Of a stretch of 64,000 nt of DNA, positions 9,962-18,206 are shown in pieces. The stretch covers positions 52,950-116,949 of the forward strand of contig CACXMS010000003.1 of the NCBI GenBank assembly GCA_902768795.1, read 5' to 3'. Position 1 is the stretch's first letter; the number at the start of each line of letters is the position of its first letter. A program made the position numbers and the translations under genes. This stretch comes from an uncultured Eubacteriales bacterium (GTDB taxonomy: Bacteria; Bacillota; Clostridia; Christensenellales; CAG-138). The notes beneath the pieces were generated by a model. That model did not search any database, was not told where the DNA came from, and worked only from the letters and a program-made list of their open reading frames with translations.

Positions 9962-9978
9962 CCGGTTTGCGGTTATGA
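9950..9978 (-). promoter_or_regulatory. Predicted sigma-E promoter of spoIIID
   Basis: The minus-strand -10 CATATACT (9957-9950) fits the Bacillus sigma-E consensus CATAYAMT fully. It is preceded at 14 bp by TCATAAC (9978-9972), a partial match to the -35 KMATATW. Sigma-E transcription of spoIIID is established in Bacillus; here it is inferred from sequence. Confidence 0.5.
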
Positions 9979-9987
9979 TGGGATTCT

Positions 9988-10785
9988 TTAATAGGATTCA
10001 ATATTGATTTTCTGCACGACGCCCGCCGGGATTGCGTCAAGACGCGCGTTTGCGATCGACCGGAACGATGCGTCGTCGTCGCTGACGTAGTAGGCAACGT
10101 CGGACGGCGCATCGTTTTTTTGCAGCGGGATTGCATGCGAAAGCTTTTGGGCAAGCGCCGTGCCGATATTCAGCAGCCGGACGCCCGGCAAAAACGCGCC
10201 GATGGCGTTCGTCAGGAACGGATAATGCGTGCAGCCGAGGATCAGCGTATCGATATCGGTGTTCCGGATCGGCGCAAGATACCGTTCGACCGTAAGCAGC
10301 GTGATCGGATCGTCCTCGACAAACCCGTTTTCGATCAGCGGCACGAACAATGGGCATGCCACGCCGGTGACTCTTTTTCCCTCCGAAACGCGCCCGATCT
10401 CCTTTGCGTAAGCGCCGCTTTGAACCGTCGCTTTCGTGCCGAGCACGCCGATATGCCCCGTTTTCGTCATGCGAACGGCTTCGGACGCCGCCGGTTCAAT
10501 GACGCCGAGAATCGGAATGCGATACCGGCTTCGCAGCAGGTCGATGCACGTCGCGCTGACGGTGCCGCAGGCGATCACGATCGCCTCCACGCCCTGCGCC
10601 AGCAGAAACCGAACGTCCTGTTCCGCATACCGCGCGATCGTTTCGGGGGAGCGGGAACCGTACGGCACGCGCGCCGTGTCCCCGAAATAGATGATATCCA
10701 GCCCGTCATTGTATCTGCAAATCTCATTCAAGACCGTCAGTCCGCCGAGTCCGCTGTCAAATACGCCGATTTTTGTCCGTTCCAT
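9988..10785 (-). CDS. murI: Glutamate racemase
   Basis: Makes D-glutamate for peptidoglycan. The start at 10785 (MERTKIGVFDSGLGG, 265 aa) is chosen for the FDSGLGG family N-terminus and a GGAGAG upstream; the frame continues further upstream without a convincing start. The two catalytic cysteines are present, in VIACGTVSA and in GCTHYPF. The first motif reads CGTVS where many racemases have CNTAS; I believe this variant is common in Clostridia. A consensus promoter lies at 10813-10841, and a palindromic terminator follows, so it looks like a single-gene unit. Confidence 0.93.
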   Translation of the reverse strand: MERTKIGVFDSGLGGLTVLNEICRYNDGLDIIYFGDTARVPYGSRSPETIARYAEQDVRFLLAQGVEAIVIACGTVSATCIDLLRSRYRIPILGVIEPAASEAVRMTKTGHIGVLGTKATVQSGAYAKEIGRVSEGKRVTGVACPLFVPLIENGFVEDDPITLLTVERYLAPIRNTDIDTLILGCTHYPFLTNAIGAFLPGVRLLNIGTALAQKLSHAIPLQKNDAPSDVAYYVSDDDASFRSIANARLDAIPAGVVQKINIESY

Positions 10786-10812
10786 GTCTCTCTCCGTTTC
10801 TTCGATGCCCGT

Positions 10813-10841
10813 ATTATAGCACACACGTCCGTTGGTTTCAA
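10813..10841 (-). promoter_or_regulatory. Probable promoter of murI
   Basis: Minus strand TTGAAA (10841-10836), 17-bp spacer, consensus TATAAT (10818-10813). The -35 overlaps the stop codon of the upstream symporter gene. Confidence 0.65.
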
Positions 10842-12241
10842 GCACCATCCTTCCTTCGCTGAAAATAGCGTTTCGTTTGCCGGATCACGCGCTTTTGCAG
10901 CAGCAGAAGCGCGATCAGGTTCGGAACGGCCATCAGCGCGTTCAGCACTTCCGCCGCCTTCCATACGAATCCGGGTTCCGACAGCGCCGCCACGGGCAGC
11001 ATCGCAAGAAACAGAACGCGATAAACTGCGGCAAAGCGCTTTCCAAACAAGTCTTCGGCACAGCGCGACCCGTAGAAAAGCCATGTGATGATGCTGGAAA
11101 AGGAGAAAAAGAGCAGCGTCAGCCCGAGCAATCCCGACGACAGGCGCGGAGAAAGCACCGTTTCCAGCGCGGCTTCGACACATTCCGCGCCGCACGGCGT
11201 TCCGTAAGGAATCCGATATCCGCCCGCGCCGGCCAACGATGGAAGCAGCAGAGCAAGCGCCGTCGACGTGCAAACGATCATCGTCACAAAAAAGACCTCC
11301 GCAACGCCGAGAAAGCCCTCCCGGACCGGGGAATCCGCCGTTGCCGACACATGCGCGAGCGGCGCCGAACCGAGCCCCGCCTCGTTGGACAGCACCCCGC
11401 GCGAAAGTCCCTTTTCCAGCGCCTGTCTTATGCCGATCCCGGCCGCCGCGCCGACCGCCGACCGCGGGCAGAACGCCGCGCGAACGATCAGAGCCAGCGC
11501 CGCCGGAACACGGTCAATGAAACGGACAATGACTGTGCCGACGGTAAAAAGATACAGGATGCTCATCACCGGCACGATCCGCTCCGCAACGCGGCCGACG
11601 CGCGCCGCCCCGCGCGACCATATCCCCACAAGCGCAGCGACAATAAGCCCCGCCGCAAGCGCAAGCACGCGCGCCGCGCTTTCCGGGACCGTGCAGAATT
11701 TTGCCGTCGCAAAAAGCACGCTTTCGGCGATCGTATGCATCTGTACAAGATTTCCGATTCCAAACGACGCCGCAACCGTGAAAACGCAGAAAGCCGCCGA
11801 AAGCGCCCTGCCGAACCGTCCGAACCGATCTCGCAGCGCAATCGCCGCGCCGCCGTGCCATTCGCCGGATGCGTCCTTCCCCCGCGTCAGCAGCGTCAAT
11901 ACGATCTCCGCATATTTTGTGGCCATCCCGAACAGCGCCGAAATCCACATCCAAAAGATCGCGCCCGGGCCGCCCAGCGCGATCGCGCCGGCGACGCCCG
12001 CGATATTCCCCGTCCCGATCGTTCCCGCAAGCGCCGTGCAAAGCGCCTGCTGCGGAGAAACGGCGCCGTCGCCGCTCCTCTTATCTTTCCGAAACAGCGC
12101 CAAGGTGATGCGGCCCGCGTATCGCACCGGAAAAACGCCGAGCCGGAAGAAAAAATAAATGCCGGTTCCGAGCAGCAGCAGAAGAATCGGCATATCCCAT
12201 GAAATGCTCCCGAGAGCATCCGCGAATCGGATCCGTTCCAT
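10838..12241 (-). CDS. Alanine/glycine:cation symporter family (AGCS) protein
   Basis: Polytopic inner-membrane carrier that imports alanine or glycine with sodium. About ten or eleven hydrophobic segments run along 467 aa, with the AGCS signatures ALAGTIGTGNIAGVAGAIALGGPGA and KYAEIVL near the N-terminus and SNEAGLGSAPLAH in the middle. ATG 12241 (MERIRFADALG) is used; a TTG six bases upstream is possible, and no good Shine-Dalgarno is visible for either. It lies upstream of murI, which has its own promoter; alanine uptake next to a cell-wall racemase is suggestive but not proof of linkage. Confidence 0.88.
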   Translation of the reverse strand: MERIRFADALGSISWDMPILLLLLGTGIYFFFRLGVFPVRYAGRITLALFRKDKRSGDGAVSPQQALCTALAGTIGTGNIAGVAGAIALGGPGAIFWMWISALFGMATKYAEIVLTLLTRGKDASGEWHGGAAIALRDRFGRFGRALSAAFCVFTVAASFGIGNLVQMHTIAESVLFATAKFCTVPESAARVLALAAGLIVAALVGIWSRGAARVGRVAERIVPVMSILYLFTVGTVIVRFIDRVPAALALIVRAAFCPRSAVGAAAGIGIRQALEKGLSRGVLSNEAGLGSAPLAHVSATADSPVREGFLGVAEVFFVTMIVCTSTALALLLPSLAGAGGYRIPYGTPCGAECVEAALETVLSPRLSSGLLGLTLLFFSFSSIITWLFYGSRCAEDLFGKRFAAVYRVLFLAMLPVAALSEPGFVWKAAEVLNALMAVPNLIALLLLQKRVIRQTKRYFQRRKDGA

Positions 12242-12289
12242 ACGCAATCGTATGCGGCGGAGCGCTCCGTTTAGTACCGCGTTTTTTTC

Positions 12290-12318
12290 TTGCTATCGTA
12301 CAAAAAACGAATTATACT
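12290..12318 (+). promoter_or_regulatory. Promoter that may give a leaderless birA transcript
   Basis: TTGCTA (12290-12295), 17-bp spacer, TATACT (12313-12318). The expected start site, 6-7 bases after the -10, falls on or next to the birA ATG at 12325. Confidence 0.55.
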
Positions 12319-12324
12319 GTATGC

Positions 12325-13062
12325 ATGAAATTCGATTTGCATTTTGTCGAAACGATTGATTCGACCAATACGGCGTTGAAAGCGCTCGCAAAAGACGGCG
12401 CCCCGGAAGGGTATGTTCTCACCGCCGAGCGCCAGACTTCGGGGCGCGGACGGCTCGGCCGCGCGTTCTTCTCGCCGGCGGGCAGCGGGCTTTATTCTTC
12501 TCTGCTGCTTCGTCCGAAAATGCCGATCCGGCCCGCCGCGCTGACATGCCTCGCCGCCGTCGCCGCCGCCGAAACCGTGCGTTCGTACGGAAAGGATTGC
12601 CGCATCAAGTGGGTCAATGATCTTTATCTCGACGGGAAAAAGGTCGCCGGAATTCTGACGGAAGGCGCGCTCGATCAAAGCGGCCAACTGCGGTATGCCA
12701 TCGTCGGGATCGGATTCGATCTGAACGTTCCGAAAAACCTTCCCGCGTCGCTTGATCCGGTCGTCGGCGGGATCTTTGACCGGCCGCTTTCGGCTTCCGA
12801 GCGGGAAGCGTTTCTGCTCCGGTATCTCGAACGGTTTGCGGGCTATTACGAACGGCTTCCCGAAATCGCTTTCTGGGAAGCGTATCGGAACCTGCAGATC
12901 GTTTTCGGAAGGCGCGTTGCATTTTCGGAAAACGGTACGCCAAAATCCGGCGTCGCCCAGTCCGTTGACCGGGATTTTCGGCTTTTGGTGTGCTCCGAAG
13001 GCGCGCTGATCCCGCTTGAGCGCGGCGAAGTTACCTTTATTGCGCCCCAAGAAGGCGACTGA
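12325..13062 (+). CDS. birA: Biotin--[acetyl-CoA-carboxylase] ligase, catalytic-only type
   Basis: Activates biotin to biotinyl-AMP and attaches it to carboxylase carrier domains. The 245-aa product starts directly at the catalytic domain (MKFDLHFVETIDSTN), with the biotinyl-AMP loop GRGRLGR, KWVNDLYLDGKKVAGIL and a short C-terminal SH3-like domain. It lacks the N-terminal helix-turn-helix of bifunctional BirA, so it should not act as a repressor. ATG 12325 is chosen by homology; there is no Shine-Dalgarno and the promoter -10 ends seven bases before it. The 3' end overlaps the convergent amidohydrolase gene by 26 bp. Confidence 0.92.
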   Translation: MKFDLHFVETIDSTNTALKALAKDGAPEGYVLTAERQTSGRGRLGRAFFSPAGSGLYSSLLLRPKMPIRPAALTCLAAVAAAETVRSYGKDCRIKWVNDLYLDGKKVAGILTEGALDQSGQLRYAIVGIGFDLNVPKNLPASLDPVVGGIFDRPLSASEREAFLLRYLERFAGYYERLPEIAFWEAYRNLQIVFGRRVAFSENGTPKSGVAQSVDRDFRLLVCSEGALIPLERGEVTFIAPQEGD

Positions 13063-14386
13063 CCTCCGCCGTCGCTTCGGTACGGATCCTTTCTTCGTCC
13101 AATCCGCAAACGGCGCCGTCCTGCACGGTGCAGACGCCGTTCACAAACACGAGGTCGCAAGGACGGTGCAGACCGACTGTTCCGAACAGATTCATCGGAT
13201 CGCCGTCGGCGCACACCAGATCGAGTCCCTTGCGAACGGCAAAAACGTCCGCCGCTTTTCCGACCTCGATCGTGCCGATGTCGTCGCGTCCGAGCACGCT
13301 TGCGCCGCCCGCCGTCGCGATTTTCAAAAGCTCATATCCCGTCGGCGCACGGTCGCCCCATTTCAGCCGATGCAGCAGGTACGCCGTCCGCAGTTCTTCG
13401 AGCAGGTTGCTCCCGTCGTTGCTTGCCGATCCGTCCACGCCGAGGCCGATCGTGATCCCCCGCTCCCGCATATCCGCAATCCGCATCACGCCGCTCGACA
13501 GCTTCATGTTGGAACACGGGCAATGCGCGATCTTTGTCCCCGTTTGAGCGATCCGATCCAGCTCGTCATCGTTAAAATGGATGCCGTGCGCGTAAAACAC
13601 GTCGCTTCCGGTCCAGCCGACCGATTCCATATACGCAAACGGCCGGATCCCGAACCGTTCCAGGGTATAGCGTTCCTCATCCTTCGTTTCGCAAAGATGC
13701 GTATGCAGCTGCACGCCGTACTGTCTCGCCAGCGCCGCGCTTTCGCGCAGCAGCGCCTCCGATACCGAAAACGGCGAGCACGGCGCCAGCACAATGCGCC
13801 GCATCGAAAACGGTGCCGGATCATGGTAGGTTTCGATGATCCGCGCGCTGTCGCGAAGGATTTCGTCAACGGACTGAACCACGCTGTCGGGCGGCAAACC
13901 GCCGTCCTTGACGGATAGATCCATGCTGCCGCGGGAAGCGTGCAGCCGGATTCCGAGCCGATTCGCCGCTTCGACCTGCGCGCCGATCAGATCTGCGGTG
14001 CCGGCGGGAAAGACATAATGATGATCGAAGCAGGTCGTGCAGCCATAGCGCATAAGCTCCGCCATGCCGCACAGCGAGCTCAGATAAACCGTGTTATCGT
14101 TCAGGTTTTTCCAGATCTCATACAGCGCCTTCAGCCAATCGAACAGCTCGAAATTCTGCACGGCGGCAAGGTTGCGCGTGAAATACTGATAGAGATGGTG
14201 ATGCGTGTTCACAAGTCCCGGATAAACGAGCATTCCCGTGCAGTCATACGCCCGGTCCGGCGTTTTCTCCCACGCGCCGATATGCGCGATCACGCCGTCC
14301 GAAAACCAAAGATCGCAGTTGCGGTAGACGGAATCCGCTCCGTCGCATGAAACGATCGCGTCCGCATGCTTCAGACATGTCAGCAT
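13037..14386 (-). CDS. Amidohydrolase, 8-oxoguanine deaminase-like
   Basis: Metal-dependent hydrolase of the AtzB/TrzA/guanine deaminase group. The 449-aa product has the metal motif PGLVNTHHHLYQ, a HLCETKDEERY motif, AHGIHFNDDE, AHCPCSNMKLSSG and GLGVDGSASNDGSN, the pattern I associate with 8-oxoguanine deaminases (xenobiotic or damaged-purine deamination). Atrazine-type or other aromatic deaminase activity remains possible. It is cytoplasmic, with no signal peptide. It stands alone on the minus strand, convergent with birA and divergent from the ECF transporter operon. Confidence 0.8.
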   Translation of the reverse strand: MLTCLKHADAIVSCDGADSVYRNCDLWFSDGVIAHIGAWEKTPDRAYDCTGMLVYPGLVNTHHHLYQYFTRNLAAVQNFELFDWLKALYEIWKNLNDNTVYLSSLCGMAELMRYGCTTCFDHHYVFPAGTADLIGAQVEAANRLGIRLHASRGSMDLSVKDGGLPPDSVVQSVDEILRDSARIIETYHDPAPFSMRRIVLAPCSPFSVSEALLRESAALARQYGVQLHTHLCETKDEERYTLERFGIRPFAYMESVGWTGSDVFYAHGIHFNDDELDRIAQTGTKIAHCPCSNMKLSSGVMRIADMRERGITIGLGVDGSASNDGSNLLEELRTAYLLHRLKWGDRAPTGYELLKIATAGGASVLGRDDIGTIEVGKAADVFAVRKGLDLVCADGDPMNLFGTVGLHRPCDLVFVNGVCTVQDGAVCGLDEERIRTEATAEVSRLLGAQ

Positions 14387-14423
14387 CCTGCATTCCCCCT
14401 TTTTCTTCAGTTTAGCAAACTAC

Positions 14424-14452
14424 TTGAAAAATGTAAAGAATCCCTGTATAAT
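14424..14452 (+). promoter_or_regulatory. Probable promoter of the ecfA1-ecfA2-ecfT operon
   Basis: TTGAAA (14424-14429), 17-bp spacer, consensus TATAAT (14447-14452). The leader to the TTG start is about 25 nt, too short for a riboswitch. Confidence 0.65.
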
Positions 14453-14481
14453 GATTTCGACTTTTGAGAGGACTTTGTGTT

Positions 14482-15300
14482 TTGATTCAATTCGATCATG
14501 TAACTTTTCAATATGAGGAATCTGTGCAAAAAGCGCTGGACGACGTTTCGCTCACGATTGAGGACGGATCGTTTGTCGCCGTAGTCGGACACAACGGCAG
14601 TGGAAAAAGCACGCTTGCCAAGCACATCAACGGGCTGCTGCTTCCGACTGCCGGAACCGTTTTGGTCAACGGTCTTTCGACCGCCGACGAAGCGAACATT
14701 CTTCCGATCCGGCAGACCGTCGGCATCGTATTTCAGAACCCCGACAATCAGATCGTCACCACCATTGTGGAGGAGGACGTTGCGTTCGGGCCGGAAAATC
14801 TCGGCGTTGAACCCGCCCTGATCCGCGAGCGCGTGGACGCTGCGCTCGATACCGTCGGCATGCGGGAATTTGCCGAGCGCGCCGTGCACACGCTTTCCGG
14901 CGGGCAAAAGCAGCGCATCGCAATCGCCGGAATGCTGGCGCTGCGTCCGCAGATCCTTGTGATGGACGAAGCGACCGCTATGCTCGATCCGAAGGGGCGC
15001 GCGGATCTGATCCGCACCCTGAAGGAGCTGCACGACAGCGGACTCACCGTTCTGATGGTCACGCAATACATGGAGGAGGTCACGGATTGTGACCGCGTCA
15101 TTGTGATGAATCACGGCAGGATTGCAAGGGAAGGCACGCCGACGGAAATCTTCCGCGACAAGGCGCTGCTGAAGGAATGTTCCCTTGCCGAGCCGGAAGC
15201 GATCCGGCTTGCCGACCGTCTGCGCGGAATCGGCGTTCCGATCTCCGAGCAGGCCATGCGATCCGAGGCGATCGCGGAGGAATTATGTCCATTGTTGTAA
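14482..15300 (+). CDS. ecfA1: Energy-coupling factor transporter ATPase EcfA1
   Basis: One of two ATPases of the ECF module that powers uptake of vitamins and trace metals. The 272-aa product has Walker A GHNGSGKST, Q-loop region VGIVFQNPDNQIV, signature LSGGQKQRIAIAG, Walker B ILVMDEATAMLDP and an H-loop region (MVTQYMEE). I take the TTG at 14482 (reading MIQFDHVTFQYEE) because GAGAGGA ends nine bases before it and family proteins start here; a TTG at 14464 is the alternative. It overlaps ecfA2 by 16 bp. It is the first gene of ecfA1-ecfA2-ecfT-truA-tadA. Confidence 0.93.
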   Translation: MIQFDHVTFQYEESVQKALDDVSLTIEDGSFVAVVGHNGSGKSTLAKHINGLLLPTAGTVLVNGLSTADEANILPIRQTVGIVFQNPDNQIVTTIVEEDVAFGPENLGVEPALIRERVDAALDTVGMREFAERAVHTLSGGQKQRIAIAGMLALRPQILVMDEATAMLDPKGRADLIRTLKELHDSGLTVLMVTQYMEEVTDCDRVIVMNHGRIAREGTPTEIFRDKALLKECSLAEPEAIRLADRLRGIGVPISEQAMRSEAIAEELCPLL

Positions 15301-16133
15301 ACGATCTCTCCTATCGGTACGGCAATGCCGACAATTCGCAGTTCGCGCTCGAACACGTTTCTTTCACCGTGGAGGAGGGCGCTTTTCTCGGCATCGCCGG
15401 ACATACGGGCAGCGGAAAATCCACGCTGGTACAGCACCTGAACGGTCTGATTCCGTGTGAAAAAGGGCACGTCCTCATTGACGGGCACGATCTTTCCGAC
15501 AAGGCCGAACGGCGGCTCGTGCGCTCGCTTGTCGGCATGGTGTTTCAATACCCCGAATACCAGCTCTTTGCGGAAACCGTTTACGACGACATTGCCTTCG
15601 GCCCGCGAAACATGAAGCTGCCCGAGGAAGAAATCAAAGCGCGCGTGCTTTACGCGCTGGAGCGCGTCGGGCTCGACCCCGATGCATTTTCGGGAAAATC
15701 GCCGTTCGAGCTGTCCGGCGGCGAAAAGCGGCGCGCCGCCCTCGCCGGCGTTCTGGCAATGCGGCCGAAATACCTCGTTCTCGATGAACCGATGGCCGGG
15801 CTCGATCCGATCGGCCGTCAGGCGATCCTGGCGATCCTCGAGGATCTGCGCCGCGAAGAAGGCTGCACGATCCTGATGATCTCGCACTCGATGGAAGACC
15901 TTGCGCGCCACGCGACGCGGATGCTCGTGCTCGACGGCGGCAGAATCGCGTTTGACGATACGCCGAAGGCCGTTTTTATGCACGCCGAGGAACTGTTCCG
16001 GCTCGGTCTTTCCGTTCCGCAGATGACCTGCCTCGGAATGCTCCTGAAGCAGAACGGATTTGACGCGCCGACGGTCTTTAACGACGAACAGCCCCTGCTC
16101 GACTGGATCGAAGGGAGGATGCGCCATGCGTGA
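15285..16133 (+). CDS. ecfA2: Energy-coupling factor transporter ATPase EcfA2
   Basis: Second ATPase of the ECF module. The start ATG 15285 (MSIVVNDLSYRYGNADN, 282 aa) is preceded by GGAGG and lies within the end of ecfA1. It has Walker A GHTGSGKST, MVFQYPEYQLFAETVYDDIAFGP, signature LSGGEKRRAALAG and Walker B LVLDEPMAGLDP. The FQYPE motif is typical of EcfA2 rather than EcfA1 (FQNPD). It overlaps ecfT by 8 bp. No substrate-binding S component is seen nearby, so this is probably a group II module shared by S proteins encoded elsewhere. Confidence 0.94.
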   Translation: MSIVVNDLSYRYGNADNSQFALEHVSFTVEEGAFLGIAGHTGSGKSTLVQHLNGLIPCEKGHVLIDGHDLSDKAERRLVRSLVGMVFQYPEYQLFAETVYDDIAFGPRNMKLPEEEIKARVLYALERVGLDPDAFSGKSPFELSGGEKRRAALAGVLAMRPKYLVLDEPMAGLDPIGRQAILAILEDLRREEGCTILMISHSMEDLARHATRMLVLDGGRIAFDDTPKAVFMHAEELFRLGLSVPQMTCLGMLLKQNGFDAPTVFNDEQPLLDWIEGRMRHA

Positions 16134-16926
16134 CATCACCCTCGGTCAGTTTGTCGCCGGCAATTCGCTGCTGCACCAATGCGATCCGCGCACAAAGATC
16201 CTGATCATGATCGTTTACGTTGCGATGGTGTTCTTTGTCGAATCCATCCCGGCGTTTATTCTGCCGTTCGCGTTTCTTCTGCTGGCGCTGATTCTCTCAA
16301 AGATTCCGGTCAGCTATATTCTGAAATCGCTCAAGCCGATCCGGCTGCTGTTGGTCTTCATGTTCATTCTGAACCTGTTTTTCACAACCGGCGAGCATGA
16401 AATCTTTCAAATCTGGATCTGGCGGCTCACATGGGAAGCGATCTACCAGTCCTTCTTCATCACGATCCGCATCGCTCTGCTGGTAACGGGCGCTTCGCTT
16501 CTGACGCTGACGACGTCGCCGATCAAGCTAACCGACGGAATTGAACGGCTGATGAATCCGCTGCGCGTCATTCACTTCCCGGCGCACGAGCTTGCCATGA
16601 TGATGACGATCGCGCTTCGGTTCATCCCGACGCTTATCGAGGAATCGGATAAAATCATGAAAGCGCAGCTTTCCCGCGGCGCCGATCTGGAATCCGGAAA
16701 TCTGTTCGCGCGGGTGAAGAGCATGATCCCGATCCTGATCCCACTGTTCGTTTCGTCTTTTCGCAAAGCCGACGAGCTTGCGACCGCGATGGAATCGCGC
16801 TGCTACCACGGCGGCGAAGGGCGCACGCGGCTGCATTCTTTGAAATTCGGAAAACAGGATCTTTTTGCGGGGTTGATTACGCTTGCGTTTTTCGGCGCTA
16901 CGCTTGCGGTTTTTATCATTTGGTGA
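16126..16926 (+). CDS. ecfT: Energy-coupling factor transporter transmembrane protein EcfT
   Basis: Membrane scaffold linking the two ATPases to exchangeable S components. The 266-aa product has several transmembrane helices (for example ILIMIVYVAMVFFVESIPAF and the C-terminal LFAGLITLAFFGATLAVFII) and the two coupling-helix ARG-type motifs, seen here as SRGADLESGN and ESRCYHGGEGRTR. The start ATG 16126 (MRDITLGQFVAGNSLLHQCDPRTK) matches the conserved N-terminal DPRTK region and overlaps the ecfA2 end. truA starts within 6 bp of its stop. Confidence 0.93.
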   Translation: MRDITLGQFVAGNSLLHQCDPRTKILIMIVYVAMVFFVESIPAFILPFAFLLLALILSKIPVSYILKSLKPIRLLLVFMFILNLFFTTGEHEIFQIWIWRLTWEAIYQSFFITIRIALLVTGASLLTLTTSPIKLTDGIERLMNPLRVIHFPAHELAMMMTIALRFIPTLIEESDKIMKAQLSRGADLESGNLFARVKSMIPILIPLFVSSFRKADELATAMESRCYHGGEGRTRLHSLKFGKQDLFAGLITLAFFGATLAVFIIW

Positions 16927-16931
16927 AGCAG

Positions 16932-17705
16932 ATGCGACGGATTCGTCTGATAATTGCATACGATGGCACGGCGTACGTCGGCTGGCAAACGCAGCCGACC
17001 GGCGTTTCCGTGCAGGAAACCGTTGAGCGCGCGCTCCGCGAAGTCACAAAGCAGCCCATCGCGCTGCACGGATCGGGGCGAACCGACAGCGGCGTACACG
17101 CCCTCGCGCAGGTTGCACATTTCGATACCGACGCGCGCATGGCGGCGGACAAGTTTGCGATCGCCGTAAACATGCATCTGCCGCCCGACATCCGCGTGCT
17201 CTGGTCCGAAGAATGCGATCCCGGTTTTCACGCCCGTTTCTCCGCCAAAAAGAAGCAATATCTCTATCGGATTCACATCGGCGCGCACGCGGACGTCTTT
17301 TCCCGCAATACCGCGCTGCAGCTCCATCACGTTCCCGATTTTGATGCGATGCAGTCGGCTGCCGCGGATGTGGTCGGAACGCACGACTTTCGGGCGTTCA
17401 TGTCTTCCGGAACGAGCATGGAGAACACCGTTCGCACGGTGGAGCAGTCGGAATGGCGAAAGGAAGGCGCGTTTTGGATCTACACGGTTTCGGGAAACGG
17501 GTTCCTGTATAACATGGTCCGCATTCTGGTCGGAACGATGCTTGACATCGGCGAACACCGGCTCCCGGCCGACGCGATTCGAACCGCTTTGTCTTCCGCG
17601 AAGCGGACCGACGCCGGCCCGACAGCCCCGGCGCACGGACTGACGCTTGCCCGGGTCATCTATCCGGACTTTGACACCGAGGAGGTGCTGCGCCATGACC
17701 GATGA
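16932..17705 (+). CDS. truA: tRNA pseudouridine(38-40) synthase TruA
   Basis: Isomerises uridines 38-40 in the anticodon arm. The 257-aa product has the N-terminal IAYDGTAYVGWQ motif, the catalytic GSGRTDSGVHA (Asp in RTDSGVHA), and the C-terminal GNGFLYNMVRILVGTML and RTDAGPTAPAHGL signatures. ATG 16932 gives the family N-terminus; a GTG at 16923 is also in frame. Its link to ecfA1-ecfA2-ecfT is widely conserved in Firmicutes. Its end overlaps the tadA start by 11 bp. Confidence 0.95.
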   Translation: MRRIRLIIAYDGTAYVGWQTQPTGVSVQETVERALREVTKQPIALHGSGRTDSGVHALAQVAHFDTDARMAADKFAIAVNMHLPPDIRVLWSEECDPGFHARFSAKKKQYLYRIHIGAHADVFSRNTALQLHHVPDFDAMQSAAADVVGTHDFRAFMSSGTSMENTVRTVEQSEWRKEGAFWIYTVSGNGFLYNMVRILVGTMLDIGEHRLPADAIRTALSSAKRTDAGPTAPAHGLTLARVIYPDFDTEEVLRHDR

Positions 17706-18138
17706 ACAGGGGATGCGGCTCGCGCTTACGGAAGCCGAAAAGGCGCTCGCCGAAAACGAGGTGCCTGTCGGTGCGGTCGTCGTTCAAAACGACCGCGTCA
17801 TAGCAAAAGCGCACAATCTCTGCGTACAAAGCGGCGAGCCCTGGATGCACGCCGAGCTGATTGCTCTGAAAAGCGCCTACCGTGCGCTCGGATCCCTGGA
17901 CGGCTGCACGCTGTACGTGACGCTTGAACCGTGCGCGATGTGCGCGGGAACGCTGCTGAACCTTCGTCTCCCCCGCCTTGTTTACGGCGCATTTGCGCCC
18001 GTGACGGGCTGCTGCGGCTCGAAAATCGACCTGACCGACCGTTGGTTTGACGCAAGCGCGGAGACGGTCGGCGGCGTTTTGGAAGCGGACTGTTCCGCAC
18101 TCCTGCGCCGATTCTTTTCCGATTTACGCGGAATTTGA
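17695..18138 (+). CDS. tadA: tRNA-specific adenosine deaminase TadA
   Basis: Deaminates A34 to inosine in tRNA-Arg(ACG). The 147-aa product has the zinc/catalytic motif MHAE (in SGEPWMHAELIAL) and TLEPCAMCAG, the order and spacing of TadA rather than a free-base deaminase. ATG 17695 (MTDEQGMRLAL) is preceded by GGAGG and overlaps the truA end, so it is probably the last gene of the ecf-truA-tadA operon. A tRNA-Ser gene with its own promoter follows. Confidence 0.93.
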   Translation: MTDEQGMRLALTEAEKALAENEVPVGAVVVQNDRVIAKAHNLCVQSGEPWMHAELIALKSAYRALGSLDGCTLYVTLEPCAMCAGTLLNLRLPRLVYGAFAPVTGCCGSKIDLTDRWFDASAETVGGVLEADCSALLRRFFSDLRGI

Positions 18139-18158
18139 GAAATGCCGCAAATTCGGAC

Positions 18159-18187
18159 TTGCTTTTTTTGCCCGAATGCGTTATACT
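18159..18187 (+). promoter_or_regulatory. Probable promoter of tRNA-Ser
   Basis: TTGCTT (18159-18164), 17-bp spacer, TATACT (18182-18187), about 20 bp before the tRNA 5' end. Confidence 0.55.
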
Positions 18188-18206
18188 GCTTCTGCTGACC
18201 AAAAAT

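Noticed and set aside
14387..14481. Riboswitch ahead of the ECF operon
   Set aside because: The promoter lies at 14424-14452, so the leader is only about 25 nt.
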